From Aestuariicoccus sp032586235 (lineage in GTDB: Bacteria > Pseudomonadota > Alphaproteobacteria > Rhodobacterales > Rhodobacteraceae), in assembly GCF_032586235.1 (NCBI RefSeq), contig NZ_JAWHTD010000013.1, positions 1-64,000 of the forward strand: a stretch of DNA of 64,000 nt, in the 5' to 3' direction. Position numbers and translations under genes: made by a program. Shown here piece by piece: positions 36,171-45,364 of the stretch. The notes beneath the pieces are model-generated. The model was not told the origin of the DNA, made no database searches, and saw nothing but the letters and a program-made list of their open reading frames with translations. Position 1 is the first letter of the stretch; each line of letters opens with the position of its first letter.

Positions 36171-36366
36171 CCGGCCCGGCGTCAGCCCCTCTGGACGGGG
36201 CGGAACGGCGGTCCTATAAGGCCGCCATGACGCATGTTTTCGCGATCCTCATTCGAATTACATGCCCGGCGCTCTGATCAGACGAGCCGCCGGGACAAGG
36301 CGTATGCATCGCCACGCCGTACCCACACCCTAAGATTTCCGTTGCCCTGAAAAGGATGCACCGACC

Positions 36367-39288
36367 ATGTGCGCCGACACGCCCGACTACAAAGACACGC
36401 TGAACCTGCCCAAGACCGATTTCCCGATGCGCGCGGGATTGCCCAAACGCGAACCCGAATGGCTGGCCCGCTGGGACAGCATCGGGATCTACGACCGCCT
36501 GCGCGATACCGCCGACGGCCGCCAGCCCTTTACGCTGCACGACGGCCCGCCCTATGCCAACGGGCATCTGCACATCGGCCACGCGCTCAACAAGACGATC
36601 AAGGACATGATCGTGCGCAGCCACCAGATGATGGGCTATGACGCGCGCTACATCCCCGGCTGGGATTGCCACGGCCTGCCCATCGAGTGGAAGATCGAAG
36701 AGCAGTACCGCGCGAAAGGCCAGAACAAGGACGAGGTCGACATCGTCGACTTCCGCCAGGAATGCCGCAAGTTCGCCGACGGCTGGATCGACGTGCAGCG
36801 CGAGGAATTCAAGCGGCTGGGCGTGACCGGCTGCTGGGACCGCCCCTACCTGACGATGGACTACCGCGCCGAGCGGATCATCGCCGAGGAATTCCAGAAG
36901 TTCCTGATGACCGGCGTGCTTTATCAGGGCTCCAAGCCCGTGATGTGGTCGCCGGTGGAAAAGACCGCCCTCGCCGAGGCCGAGATCGAGTATCACGACC
37001 ACAAGAGCCACACGATCTGGGTGCCTTTCAAAGTTCGAACTGTAAAAGGCAACGAGATCGAGGATGGCACGTATCTTCTGGATTGCGAGGCAAAAGTGGT
37101 AATCTGGACCACGACCCCTTGGACCATCCCGTCGAACAAGGCAGTGGCCTATAATCCGACAGTCGAATACGGCTTGTATCGGATAGAAGAGACTCCGGAA
37201 GAATGCTGGGCAAAAGTCGGCGATCACTATGTCATAGCGGATAAATTGGCCGCCGAAACTTTTGAAAAGGCTCGGGTTGTTCAATTCAAGAGAATCCGCG
37301 GCGTAAACCCCGCGAATATTGGAAGAATGGATCATCCTTTCGCGGGCGTTGACCGGGCCAAAGGCTTCTGGGATTACGACGTGCCGATGATCGACGCCGA
37401 TTACGTCACCGACGATGCCGGCACCGGCTTTGTGCACACCGCGCCCAGCCACGGCGCGGACGACTACGAATCCTTCGTCAAGCGCGGCTGGACCGACCGC
37501 ATGACCCACAACGTCGGCGAGGAAAGCGAATTCCTGCCGCATGTGCCGTTCTTCGCCGGGCTGCAGGTCTTTGACCGCAAGGGCAAGGAAGGCAAGGCCA
37601 ACGCCGCCGTCATCGACAAGCTGGTCGAGGTCGGCGGGCTTCTGGCGCGCGGGCGCATGACCCACAGCTACCCGCATTCCTGGCGCTCCAAGGCGCCGGT
37701 GATCTTCCGCAACACGCCGCAATGGTTCGCCGCCATCGACCGCGAGGTCGGCGACGGGCAGGACACCTACGGCAAGACGATCCGCCAGCGCGCGCTGACC
37801 TCGATCGACCAGCTGGTCAAATGGACCCCGCAATCGGGCCGCAACCGGCTTTTCTCGATGATCGAGGCGCGGCCCGACTGGGTGCTGTCGCGCCAGCGCG
37901 CCTGGGGCGTGCCGCTGACCTGCTTCACGAAGAAAGGCGCGCTGCCCACCGACGAGGGCTTCCTCTTGCGCGACGAAAAGGTCAATGCCCGCATCAACGA
38001 GGCGTTCGAGGCCGAAGGCGCCGACGCCTGGTACAAACCCGGCGCCAAGGAGCGCTTTCTGGGGAACGACTACGACCCGGCGGAATGGGATCAGGTCTTT
38101 GACATCCTCGATGTGTGGTTCGATTCAGGCTCGACCCACGCCTTCGTGCTGCGCGACCGCGAGGACGGCACCGAAGACGGCATCGCCGATGTCTACATGG
38201 AGGGCACCGACCAGCACCGCGGCTGGTTCCATTCGTCCATGCTGCAGGCCTGCGGCACCATCGGCCGCGCGCCCTATCGCAACGTGGTCACGCATGGCTT
38301 CACGCTGGACGAGAAGGGCAACAAGATGTCCAAGTCCATCGGCAACACCATCGCGCCCGAGGACGTGGTCAAGCAATACGGCGCGGATATCCTGCGGCTG
38401 TGGGTGGCGCAGACCGACTACACCGCCGATCAGCGTATCGGCCCCGAGATCCTGAAGGGCACCGCCGACAGCTACCGCCGCCTGCGCAACACCATGCGCT
38501 TCATGCTGGGGGCACTGGCGCATTTCACCGAGGATGACCGCGTGGACGTGGCAGAGATGCCCGAGCTCGAGCGCTGGGTGCTGCACCGGCTGGCCGAACT
38601 GGATCACCAGGTGCGCAAGGGCTATGCCGCCTTCGACTTCCAGGGCGTATTCCAACAGCTCTTCAACTTTGCCACGGTCGAGCTGTCGGCGTTCTACTTC
38701 GACATCCGCAAGGACGCGCTATATTGCGACGGCGACACCCCGCGCCGCCGCGCCGCGCGCACGGTGCTCGACCTGCTATTCAACCGGCTGACCACCTGGC
38801 TGGCGCCGATTCTGGTTTTCACCATGGAGGAGGTCTGGCTGGAACGCTTCCCGGGCGAGGGCAGCTCGGTCCACCTGACCGACATCCCCGACACCCCCGC
38901 CGACTGGCTGAACGAGCCGCTGGCCGCGAAATGGGCGCAGGTGCGCCGCGCCCGCCGCGCGGTGACGGCGGCGCTGGAGATTCAGCGCAGCGACAAGGTG
39001 ATTGGCGCCTCGCTCGAGGCGGCCCCGGTGGTGCATGTGCGCGACGCCGAGATGCTGGCGGCGCTGAAATCGGTCGATTTCGAGGATATCTGCATCACCT
39101 CCGACATCGTGCTGACCGGCGATCCGCTGCCCGCCGAGGCCTTCCGCCTGCCCGAGATCGAAGGCGTCGGCGTGGTCTTCGAGAAAGCCGAGGGCGACAA
39201 GTGCCAGCGCTGCTGGAAGATCCTGCCCGATGTGGGACACCACGCCCATCCCGGCACCTGCAAGCGCTGCGACGCGGCCCTGGCGTAA
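36367..39288 (+). CDS. ileS: isoleucyl-tRNA synthetase
   Basis: 973 residues. HIGH motif GHLHIGHAL (about residues 66-74), KMSKS in NKMSKSIGN (about 652), editing-domain sequence TTTPWTIPSN (about 251) and a C-terminal zinc ribbon CQRCWKILPDVGHHAHPGTCKRC are intact. Charges tRNA-Ile and edits Val. The start ATG 36367 fits the DTPDYKDTLNLPKTDFPMRAGL family N-terminus. Bases 37024-37350 (residues about 220-328, in the CP1 editing domain) have markedly lower GC and AT-ending codons than the rest of the gene, an internal compositional patch without frame disruption. Confidence 0.98.
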   Translation: MCADTPDYKDTLNLPKTDFPMRAGLPKREPEWLARWDSIGIYDRLRDTADGRQPFTLHDGPPYANGHLHIGHALNKTIKDMIVRSHQMMGYDARYIPGWDCHGLPIEWKIEEQYRAKGQNKDEVDIVDFRQECRKFADGWIDVQREEFKRLGVTGCWDRPYLTMDYRAERIIAEEFQKFLMTGVLYQGSKPVMWSPVEKTALAEAEIEYHDHKSHTIWVPFKVRTVKGNEIEDGTYLLDCEAKVVIWTTTPWTIPSNKAVAYNPTVEYGLYRIEETPEECWAKVGDHYVIADKLAAETFEKARVVQFKRIRGVNPANIGRMDHPFAGVDRAKGFWDYDVPMIDADYVTDDAGTGFVHTAPSHGADDYESFVKRGWTDRMTHNVGEESEFLPHVPFFAGLQVFDRKGKEGKANAAVIDKLVEVGGLLARGRMTHSYPHSWRSKAPVIFRNTPQWFAAIDREVGDGQDTYGKTIRQRALTSIDQLVKWTPQSGRNRLFSMIEARPDWVLSRQRAWGVPLTCFTKKGALPTDEGFLLRDEKVNARINEAFEAEGADAWYKPGAKERFLGNDYDPAEWDQVFDILDVWFDSGSTHAFVLRDREDGTEDGIADVYMEGTDQHRGWFHSSMLQACGTIGRAPYRNVVTHGFTLDEKGNKMSKSIGNTIAPEDVVKQYGADILRLWVAQTDYTADQRIGPEILKGTADSYRRLRNTMRFMLGALAHFTEDDRVDVAEMPELERWVLHRLAELDHQVRKGYAAFDFQGVFQQLFNFATVELSAFYFDIRKDALYCDGDTPRRRAARTVLDLLFNRLTTWLAPILVFTMEEVWLERFPGEGSSVHLTDIPDTPADWLNEPLAAKWAQVRRARRAVTAALEIQRSDKVIGASLEAAPVVHVRDAEMLAALKSVDFEDICITSDIVLTGDPLPAEAFRLPEIEGVGVVFEKAEGDKCQRCWKILPDVGHHAHPGTCKRCDAALA

Positions 39289-39355
39289 CGATTGTGACCG
39301 CCGGTCCGCGCGGCTAGACTCCGCACAGGCTTGGACCTGTGCGGAGGATCGGATC

Positions 39356-39844
39356 ATGGATCGCAGGACGGTCATTTTCGGCGGCGTGGCGCTTTTGGCC
39401 GGCTGCGGCGCGGCGTCGGGGCCGCTACGGCTCGCGCCCGGAACAACGCTCTATGTCACGCGGCACGGCGACCGCGACGGCGAGGATCTGTCAGACCGGG
39501 GCCGCGCCCGGGCGCAGGCGCTGACCGGCGCGCTGGCGGCGCTGCCGCTCGATGCGATCTACAGCCCCGGCATCCAACGCAACCTCGACACCGCAGCCCC
39601 CATCGCCGCCGCCCGCAGCCTGCCGGTGCAGCACCGTCCGCAGGAAAACCCGACCGCGCGGCTGGTGCGCGACAGCGCCGGGGGCCACGTCCTCTGGGTC
39701 GGCAACAAGGGCAACATCACCGCGATATGGGAGGCGCTGGCCCTGCCCACGCCGCCGCCGCTGGACTACGGCGATCTGGCCATCGTCCGCAGCGATGCCG
39801 AGGGCCGGGTGACCGTGGAACGCCGCCGCTATGGCCCCGAGTGA
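39356..39844 (+). CDS. lipoprotein histidine phosphatase (phosphoglycerate mutase-like)
   Basis: 162 residues. A lipoprotein signal precedes LLAGC (Cys17), followed by TLYVTRHGDRDGEDLSDRGRARAQAL, the RHG catalytic signature of the histidine-phosphatase superfamily, and a second His region VLWVGNKGNITAIWEAL where the His is replaced by Asn (VGNKGN) compared with the usual GH. The missing second His may reduce activity. Start at ATG 39356 follows GGAGGATC. The end overlaps the DUF3253 gene by 14 bases. Confidence 0.82.
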   Translation: MDRRTVIFGGVALLAGCGAASGPLRLAPGTTLYVTRHGDRDGEDLSDRGRARAQALTGALAALPLDAIYSPGIQRNLDTAAPIAAARSLPVQHRPQENPTARLVRDSAGGHVLWVGNKGNITAIWEALALPTPPPLDYGDLAIVRSDAEGRVTVERRRYGPE

Positions 39845-40082
39845 CGACCGGATCGCGGCCACGCTGATGGCGCTGGCACGGGCACGCGGGGCGGGCAAGA
39901 GCTTTTGCCCCTCCGAAGCCGCCCGCGCCCTCGCCTCGGATTGGCGGGGGCTGATGCCGCGCATCCGCCGCGTCGCCGCCGACCTGCCCGCTTTGCGCGC
40001 CACGCAACGGGGCGCCTCGGTCGACCCGGTCACCGCGCGCGGTCCGATCCGGCTGAGCCTGCGCGAAGGTGCCGGACGATGA
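39831..40082 (+). CDS. DUF3253 domain protein
   Basis: 83 residues: MAPSDDRIAATLMALARARGAGKSFCPSEAARALASDWRGLMPRIRRVAADLPALRATQRGASVDP, the compact helical pattern of DUF3253 with the characteristic CPSEAAR motif. Such proteins are small, basic and often encoded near DNA repair or methyltransferase genes; no function is established. It overlaps the upstream lipoprotein gene and the downstream ogt (ATGA), so all three are one transcription unit. Confidence 0.88.
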   Translation: MAPSDDRIAATLMALARARGAGKSFCPSEAARALASDWRGLMPRIRRVAADLPALRATQRGASVDPVTARGPIRLSLREGAGR

Positions 40083-40549
40083 CCGGCCCCGACCGCCCCC
40101 GCCGCATGACCGTCCAAAGCCCTCTGGGCCCGCTGACGATTACCGAAGAGGAAGGCGCGATAACGGCGCTGGCATGGGCCGAGGGCGGCGCCGAGGACAC
40201 GCCGCTGCTGCGCGACGCGGCGCAACAGCTGGAGGCGTATTTCGCCGGCGACCGTACGGACTTCGAGTTGCCCCTGCGGCCCGCCGGATCGGCGTTCCAG
40301 AAACAGGTCTGCGCCGCGATGGCAGCGATTCCCTTCGGCGACACCCTGACCTATGGCGAGATCGCCAGGGCCCTGAACGCCCCGCCCCAGGCCGTGGGCC
40401 AGGCCTGCGGCGGCAACCCAATCCCGATCCTCATCCCCTGCCACCGGGTACTGGGCCGCAACGGGCTGGGCGGGTTCTCCGGCGGAACGGGCGTCGAGAC
40501 CAAGATCTGGCTGCTGAAGCACGAAAGAGCGGGCGGCCTGCTGATCTGA
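40079..40549 (+). CDS. ogt: methylated-DNA--[protein]-cysteine S-methyltransferase
   Basis: 156 residues. The active-site motif PIPILIPCHRVLGRNGLGGFSGG carries the acceptor Cys (PCHRV, about residue 121), with the helix-turn-helix DNA-binding helix FGDTLTYGEIARALNAPPQAVGQA upstream and a C-terminal WLLKHE. Repairs O6-methylguanine by suicidal transfer. The ATG at 40079 overlaps the DUF3253 stop; a longer upstream frame is not protein-like. A dispersed repeat follows the stop codon. Confidence 0.95.
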   Translation: MTGPDRPRRMTVQSPLGPLTITEEEGAITALAWAEGGAEDTPLLRDAAQQLEAYFAGDRTDFELPLRPAGSAFQKQVCAAMAAIPFGDTLTYGEIARALNAPPQAVGQACGGNPIPILIPCHRVLGRNGLGGFSGGTGVETKIWLLKHERAGGLLI

Positions 40550-40553
40550 TCCG

Positions 40554-40607
40554 CGCCGGGCCGGGGGCGCTGCCCCCGGACCCCCGGGATATTTTTGACC
40601 AGATGAA
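40554..40607 (+). repeat. GC-rich dispersed repeat, copy 2 (after ogt)
   Basis: GCCGGGCCGGGGGC, GCTGCCCCCGGACCCCCGGG, then ATATTTTTGACCAGATGAA. Shares both the hairpin-forming GC part and the tail with copy 1 at 26871-26923. Here it lies between convergent ogt and pheA, where a hairpin followed by ATATTTTT could also act as a terminator. Confidence 0.8.
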
Positions 40608-40738
40608 ACGGAGGGGCCGGAGCGATCGGAGGCTGTTCCCGTGGCCCAAAGTCCGGAACCCGCGGACCCGATCTCAAGCGTATTGCGCCGGCCAGGCAGA
40701 CCGGAAACCAGCGCGCGCCGAAGGCGCGCTCCGCTGGA

Positions 40739-41572
40739 TCAATCCCGGCCGGGGTCGCGCGGATAGACGCCGAGGATCTCGAGCATGTCGGTGAAATAGG
40801 CCAGCTCTTCCAGCGCGCGGGCGACGGGCGGATCGTCGGGGTGGCCCTCGATATCGGCGTAGAACTGGGTCGCGGTGAACGACCCGCCCACCATGTAGCT
40901 TTCCAGCTTGGTCATGTTCACGCCGTTGGTGGCGAAGCCGCCCATCGCCTTGTAGAGCGCCGCCGGAATGTTGCGCACCTGGAAGACGAAGGTCGTCATC
41001 ATCCCGTGATCGCCGCGGCGGCTGAGGTCGGCCTCGCGCCCCATGATCAAAAAGCGCGTGGTGTTGTGGTCATGATCCTCGATATGGCGGGCGAGGATCT
41101 CGAGCCCGTTGAGCTCTGCCGCGAGATCCGAGGCCAGCGCGCCCACCCGACGATCGCCCGCCGCGGCGATTTCGGCGGCGGCGCCGGCGCTGTCGGCCGC
41201 CGCTTCGCTTCGGATGCCGTATTGCGACAGAAAGCTCTGCGCCTGCGGCAAGAGCACCAGATGCGCGCGCACCAGTTCCAGCTCGTCGATCTTGACGCCC
41301 GGCAGGGCCATCAGGCTGATGTGCACCCGCACGAAGGCCTCGTCCACGATGCGCAAACCGCTTTCCGGCAAGAGCCGGTGGATATCGGCGACGCGGCCAT
41401 AGGTGGTGTTCTCGACCGGCAGCATCGCCAGGTCGGCGGACCCGTCGCGGACCGCCTCGATGCAATCCTCGAAGGTGCGGCGCGGCAGCGGCTCCATTTC
41501 GGGCCGCGCGTCGCGGCAGGCCTGGTCGGAATAGGCGCCGGGCTCGCCCTGGAAAGCAATTCGGCCGGTCAT
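40739..41572 (-). CDS. pheA: prephenate dehydratase
   Basis: 277 residues. The catalytic TRFLI motif (NTTRFLIMG, about residue 170), ENTTYGRVADIHRLL, LMALPGVK and the C-terminal ACT domain with LESYMVGGSFTATQFYADIEGH in place of the classical ESRP are visible. It converts prephenate to phenylpyruvate in phenylalanine synthesis; the ACT domain should bind Phe. It is a single-function enzyme without chorismate mutase. ATG 41572 (MTGRIAFQGEPGAYSDQA) is the family start. Confidence 0.96.
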   Translation of the reverse strand: MTGRIAFQGEPGAYSDQACRDARPEMEPLPRRTFEDCIEAVRDGSADLAMLPVENTTYGRVADIHRLLPESGLRIVDEAFVRVHISLMALPGVKIDELELVRAHLVLLPQAQSFLSQYGIRSEAAADSAGAAAEIAAAGDRRVGALASDLAAELNGLEILARHIEDHDHNTTRFLIMGREADLSRRGDHGMMTTFVFQVRNIPAALYKAMGGFATNGVNMTKLESYMVGGSFTATQFYADIEGHPDDPPVARALEELAYFTDMLEILGVYPRDPGRD

Positions 41573-41696
41573 AGCGCATCGTCCCCACGTTTGTCGCCCG
41601 CAAGGGCGTTTGGTCGCGGCTTCTATACCTTGCCTTAGGTGGAGGGAAGCCATAGATACCCGCGCAAACCAAAGCTATCAGACGGACACACGACCC

Positions 41697-42209
41697 ATGC
41701 TTGATACGATGACGTTCACCAAGGTAGTCGGCGGCCTTTGCGGGTCGCTGCTGATTTTCCTGCTGGGCAAATGGGCGGCCGAATCGCTGTACCACGTCGG
41801 CGGCGGTCACGGCGAACATGCGCAGGCCTATGTCATCGAGACCGGCGAGGAAGACAGCGGCGCGGCCGAAGAGGAAGTCGTGGATTTCGGTGCCCTTCTG
41901 GCGGCGGCCGATCTGGGCGACGGCGAGAAGGTGTTCGGCAAGTGCCGCGCCTGCCACAAGATCGACGGCACCGACGCGACCGGCCCGCACCTGAACGGCG
42001 TCGTGGGCCGCGACATCGGCGCGTCCGAGGGGTTCGCCTATTCCGGCGCGCTGAGCGAACAGGCGGATGTCTGGACGCCAGAGAACCTCAACGCCTTCCT
42101 CGAGAACCCCAAGGGCTGGGCCCCGGGCACCACGATGGGCTATGCCGGTCTGAAAAAGCCCGAAGACCGCGCCAACCTGATCGCCTGGCTCGATTCGCTG
42201 GATGGCTGA
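41697..42209 (+). CDS. membrane-anchored cytochrome c (cytochrome c_y type)
   Basis: 170 residues. An uncleaved N-terminal anchor MLDTMTFTKVVGGLCGSLLIFLLGKWAAESLYHVG, an acidic and flexible linker (GEEDSGAAEEEVVDFG) and a class I cytochrome c domain with CRACH (about residue 83), GPHLNGVVGRDIG and a Met ligand in GTTMGYAGLKK. It matches cytochrome c_y, which carries electrons between the bc1 complex and the oxidases (including cbb3) while tethered to the membrane. ATG at 41697 was chosen from the conserved MxDTM start. Divergent from pheA; a terminator follows. Confidence 0.92.
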   Translation: MLDTMTFTKVVGGLCGSLLIFLLGKWAAESLYHVGGGHGEHAQAYVIETGEEDSGAAEEEVVDFGALLAAADLGDGEKVFGKCRACHKIDGTDATGPHLNGVVGRDIGASEGFAYSGALSEQADVWTPENLNAFLENPKGWAPGTTMGYAGLKKPEDRANLIAWLDSLDG

Positions 42210-42231
42210 TCGCCGCGACCGTGAATTTTCC

Positions 42232-42263
42232 AAAGGGCCGCTGCCTCGTGCAGCGGCCTTTTT
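42232..42263 (+). terminator. rho-independent terminator after cytochrome c_y
   Basis: A 9-bp stem GGCCGCTGC / GCAGCGGCC with a 5-base loop (CTCGT), followed by TTTTT. It lies 23 bases after the cytochrome c stop codon. Confidence 0.9.
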
Positions 42264-42375
42264 CATTTCCGCCCGCTTTGCTTCACGATCACGCAATCTC
42301 ACCTTGAATGTGGAAGCGGCTGGCCCTTAGCTTAGTTCACAAGGGAAGGTACGCAAAACCTCCGGAGGGGAGCAT

Positions 42376-44280
42376 ATGAGAAAGAGACAATCGCAGGCCC
42401 GGGCCAAGGCCGTCGACGCCCGCCGCCACCTGGTGCTGATCTTCACGCTTCTTTCGGCGCTTGGCCTGGCCATGGCCGCCATGGCCAGCACGGCCGAGGA
42501 TCAAAAGATCGTCACATCGCATGGCGTTTCGACCTTCGGCGATCTGAAGTACGGCCCCGATTTCACTCATTTCGACTATGCCAATCCCGACGCGCCCAAG
42601 GGCGGCACCTTTTCGACCTGGGCTTTCGGCACCTTCGACAGCCTGACCCCCTATATCCTCAAGGGCAACGCGGCCTCGGGGGCGACGCTGTTCTACGACA
42701 GCCTGCTGACCGGCAACCTTGAAGAGCCGGACGCGATGTACGGGCTGGTGGCGGACTCTCTGGAATACCCCGAGAACCGCGAATGGGTGATCTTCCGCAT
42801 GCGCCCCGAGGCCACGTTCCGCGACGGCACGCCCGTCACCGCCGAGGACGTGGTCTTTTCCTACAACATCCTGCTCGAAGAGGGCCGCCCGACCTTCAAG
42901 ACCACCTTCGAATATTTCGAAACGGTCGAGGCGCTGGACACCCACACCGTCAAGTTCACCTTCGACCCCGAAGGCCCGCTGCGCGAATTGCTGATGACGG
43001 CGGGCGGCCTGCCGATCTTTTCCAAGGCCTATTACGAGACCCGCGATTTCGGCGAATCGAGCCTCGAGGCGCCGATGGGCTCGGGCCCCTACGACCTGCT
43101 CGAGATCGAACCGGGCCGCACCGTGTCCTACAAGCGGCGCGACGATTACTGGGCCAAGGACCTGCCCGTAAACGTCGGCCACAACAATTTCGACGTGCTG
43201 AAGTTCGAATATTTCGCCGATTACACCACCGCCTTCGAGGCGTTCAAGGCCGGTGCGTACCTCTACCGCGAGGAGTTTTCGTCCAAGGTCTGGGGCACGT
43301 CCTACAATTTCCCGTCCATCGACGAAGGCCACGTGATCGTGGAAACCCTGCCCGACGGCCGCCCCGCCGGCACCCAGGGCTTCTGGTTCAACCTGCGCCT
43401 GCCGAAATTCCAGGACGCCCGCGTGCGCGAGGCGATCGGCATGGCGTTCAATTTCGAATGGTCCAATGAATCGCTCTTCTACGGGCTCTATGCACGCACC
43501 GACAGCTTCTGGGAAAACTCGCCCACCCTGCAGGCCGAGGGCATGCCCACCGAGGCCGAGCTGGCGCTGCTGGAGCCGCTGCGCGCCGACATCCCCGAAA
43601 CGGTCTTTACCGAACCGGCCTTCACCCCCGCCGTGTCGGATGCGGACGATCTGGCCGACCGCCGCGTGCTGCGCCGCGCCGGAAGGCTGCTGAACGAGGC
43701 CGGCTGGGAGGTGGGCGACGACGGCTTCCGCTACAAGGACGGCGAAAAGCTGACCATCGACGTGCTGAACGACAGCCCCAGCTTCGACCGCATCATCAAC
43801 CCCTATATCGAGAACCTCAAACGGCTCGGCGTCGACGCCGCATCGAACCGTGTCGATCCGGCCGAAAGCCAGGAGCGCGAAAAGAACTTCGATTTCGACA
43901 TGGTCACCCAGCGCTTCAGCATGTCCCAGACCCCGGGCAACGAGCTAAAGTCGATCTTCGGGTCTGAAACCGCGAACACGCCCGGGTCGGTGAACCTGGC
44001 GGGCATCGACAACCCCGCCGTCGACAAGCTGATCCGCGTCATCGCCGACGCCAAATCGCGCGAGGAACTGGACACGGCCGTCAAGGCGCTCGACCGGGTG
44101 CTGCGCGCCATGCATGTCTGGGTGCCGCAATGGTACAAGGGCGAACACAACATCGCCTATCTCGACGTCTTCGGCCGCCCCTATACCGACAACCCGCCGC
44201 CGATGTCGCTGGGCACCACCTCGATCTGGTGGTGGGACGAGGACAAGGCCCAGGCGATGCGCGACGCGGGGGCGCTGTAA
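42376..44280 (+). CDS. yejA: extracellular solute-binding protein, family 5 (YejA-like)
   Basis: 634 residues with an N-terminal export signal (basic MRKRQSQARAKAVDARR, then LVLIFTLLSALGLAMAAMA) and the family 5 SBP pattern: HGVSTFGDLKYGPDFTHFDYANPDAPKGG, YDSLLTG, AEDVVFSYN. C-terminal IWWWDEDKAQAM. It delivers peptides or similar oligomers to the following permeases. Being the first gene of a four-gene operon with yejB, yejE and yejF, spaced closely, the YejABEF assignment is strong. The exact cargo (peptides or microcin-C-like compounds in enterics) is uncertain. Confidence 0.92.
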   Translation: MRKRQSQARAKAVDARRHLVLIFTLLSALGLAMAAMASTAEDQKIVTSHGVSTFGDLKYGPDFTHFDYANPDAPKGGTFSTWAFGTFDSLTPYILKGNAASGATLFYDSLLTGNLEEPDAMYGLVADSLEYPENREWVIFRMRPEATFRDGTPVTAEDVVFSYNILLEEGRPTFKTTFEYFETVEALDTHTVKFTFDPEGPLRELLMTAGGLPIFSKAYYETRDFGESSLEAPMGSGPYDLLEIEPGRTVSYKRRDDYWAKDLPVNVGHNNFDVLKFEYFADYTTAFEAFKAGAYLYREEFSSKVWGTSYNFPSIDEGHVIVETLPDGRPAGTQGFWFNLRLPKFQDARVREAIGMAFNFEWSNESLFYGLYARTDSFWENSPTLQAEGMPTEAELALLEPLRADIPETVFTEPAFTPAVSDADDLADRRVLRRAGRLLNEAGWEVGDDGFRYKDGEKLTIDVLNDSPSFDRIINPYIENLKRLGVDAASNRVDPAESQEREKNFDFDMVTQRFSMSQTPGNELKSIFGSETANTPGSVNLAGIDNPAVDKLIRVIADAKSREELDTAVKALDRVLRAMHVWVPQWYKGEHNIAYLDVFGRPYTDNPPPMSLGTTSIWWWDEDKAQAMRDAGAL

Positions 44281-44286
44281 CCCGCG

Positions 44287-45360
44287 ATGGGCGCCTACAT
44301 CCTAAGACGGCTTCTGCTGATCATTCCCACCCTGCTGGGGATCATGATCATCAACTTCACGCTGGTGCAATTCGTGCCGGGTGGCCCGATCGAGCAGATC
44401 CTCGCCCAGATCGAGGGCGAGGGCGACGTCTTTGCCGGCATCGCCGGCGGCGGCGGAGAGGTCGAGGCCGCCAGCGAGGAGGGCGCGGGCCGGCGCGGCC
44501 TGCCCCCCGAATTCATCGCCGAGCTGGAAAAGGAATTCGGCTTCGACAAGCCCCCGCTCGAACGCTTTCTGTCGATGTTGTGGAACTACATGACGCTCGA
44601 TTTCGGCGAGAGCTATTTCCGCTCGATCAGCGTGATCGACCTGGTGCTGGAAAAGATGCCGGTGTCGATTTCGCTGGGGCTCTGGTCGACGCTTATCGCC
44701 TATATCGTGTCGATCCCGCTGGGCATCCGCAAGGCCGTCAAGGACGGCACCGCCTTCGACACCTGGACCTCTGGCGCGATCATCGTGGCCTACGCGATCC
44801 CGGGCTTTCTCTTCGCGATCCTGCTGCTGGTGCTCTTCGCGGGCGGCTCGTACTTTCAGATCTTCCCACTGCGCGGCCTCACCTCAGACAATTTCGACGA
44901 GCTGAGCCTGCTGGGCAAGGTCGCCGATTACTTCTGGCACATCGCGCTGCCGGTCATCGCCTCGACCATCTCGGCCTTCGCGACGCTGACCCTGCTGACC
45001 AAGAACAGCTTTCTCGACGAGATCAAGAAGCAATACGTCATGACCGCCCGCGCCAAGGGGCTGAAGGAAAGCCAGGTGCTCTACGGCCATGTCTTCCGCA
45101 ACGCCATGCTGATCGTGATCGCGGGCTTTCCGGCGGTCTTCATCGGCGTCTTCTTCTCTGGCTCGCTGATCATCGAGACGATCTTCTCGCTCGACGGTCT
45201 GGGCCGGCTGGGGTTTGAAGCGGCGGTCGCGCGCGACTACCCGGTGATCTTCGGCACGCTCTTCATCTTCGGGCTGATCGGGCTGGTGGTCGGCATCCTG
45301 TCGGACCTGATGTACGTGCTCGTCGACCCCCGCATCGACTTCGAGAAACGGGAGGGCTGA
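44287..45360 (+). CDS. yejB: ABC transporter permease YejB
   Basis: 357 residues. The N-terminus MGAYILRRLLLIIPTLLGIMIINFTLVQFVPGGPIEQILAQ is the typical DppB/OppB anchor. Then an exposed loop (residues about 45-95, here with GEGDVFAGIAGGGGEVEAAS) and five more membrane segments follow, with the EAA-like coupling motif YVMTARAKGLKESQVLYGHVFRNAM about residues 245-270. Starts 6 bases after yejA stop. It pairs with yejE to form the channel. Confidence 0.95.
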   Translation: MGAYILRRLLLIIPTLLGIMIINFTLVQFVPGGPIEQILAQIEGEGDVFAGIAGGGGEVEAASEEGAGRRGLPPEFIAELEKEFGFDKPPLERFLSMLWNYMTLDFGESYFRSISVIDLVLEKMPVSISLGLWSTLIAYIVSIPLGIRKAVKDGTAFDTWTSGAIIVAYAIPGFLFAILLLVLFAGGSYFQIFPLRGLTSDNFDELSLLGKVADYFWHIALPVIASTISAFATLTLLTKNSFLDEIKKQYVMTARAKGLKESQVLYGHVFRNAMLIVIAGFPAVFIGVFFSGSLIIETIFSLDGLGRLGFEAAVARDYPVIFGTLFIFGLIGLVVGILSDLMYVLVDPRIDFEKREG

Positions 45361-45364
45361 ACCC

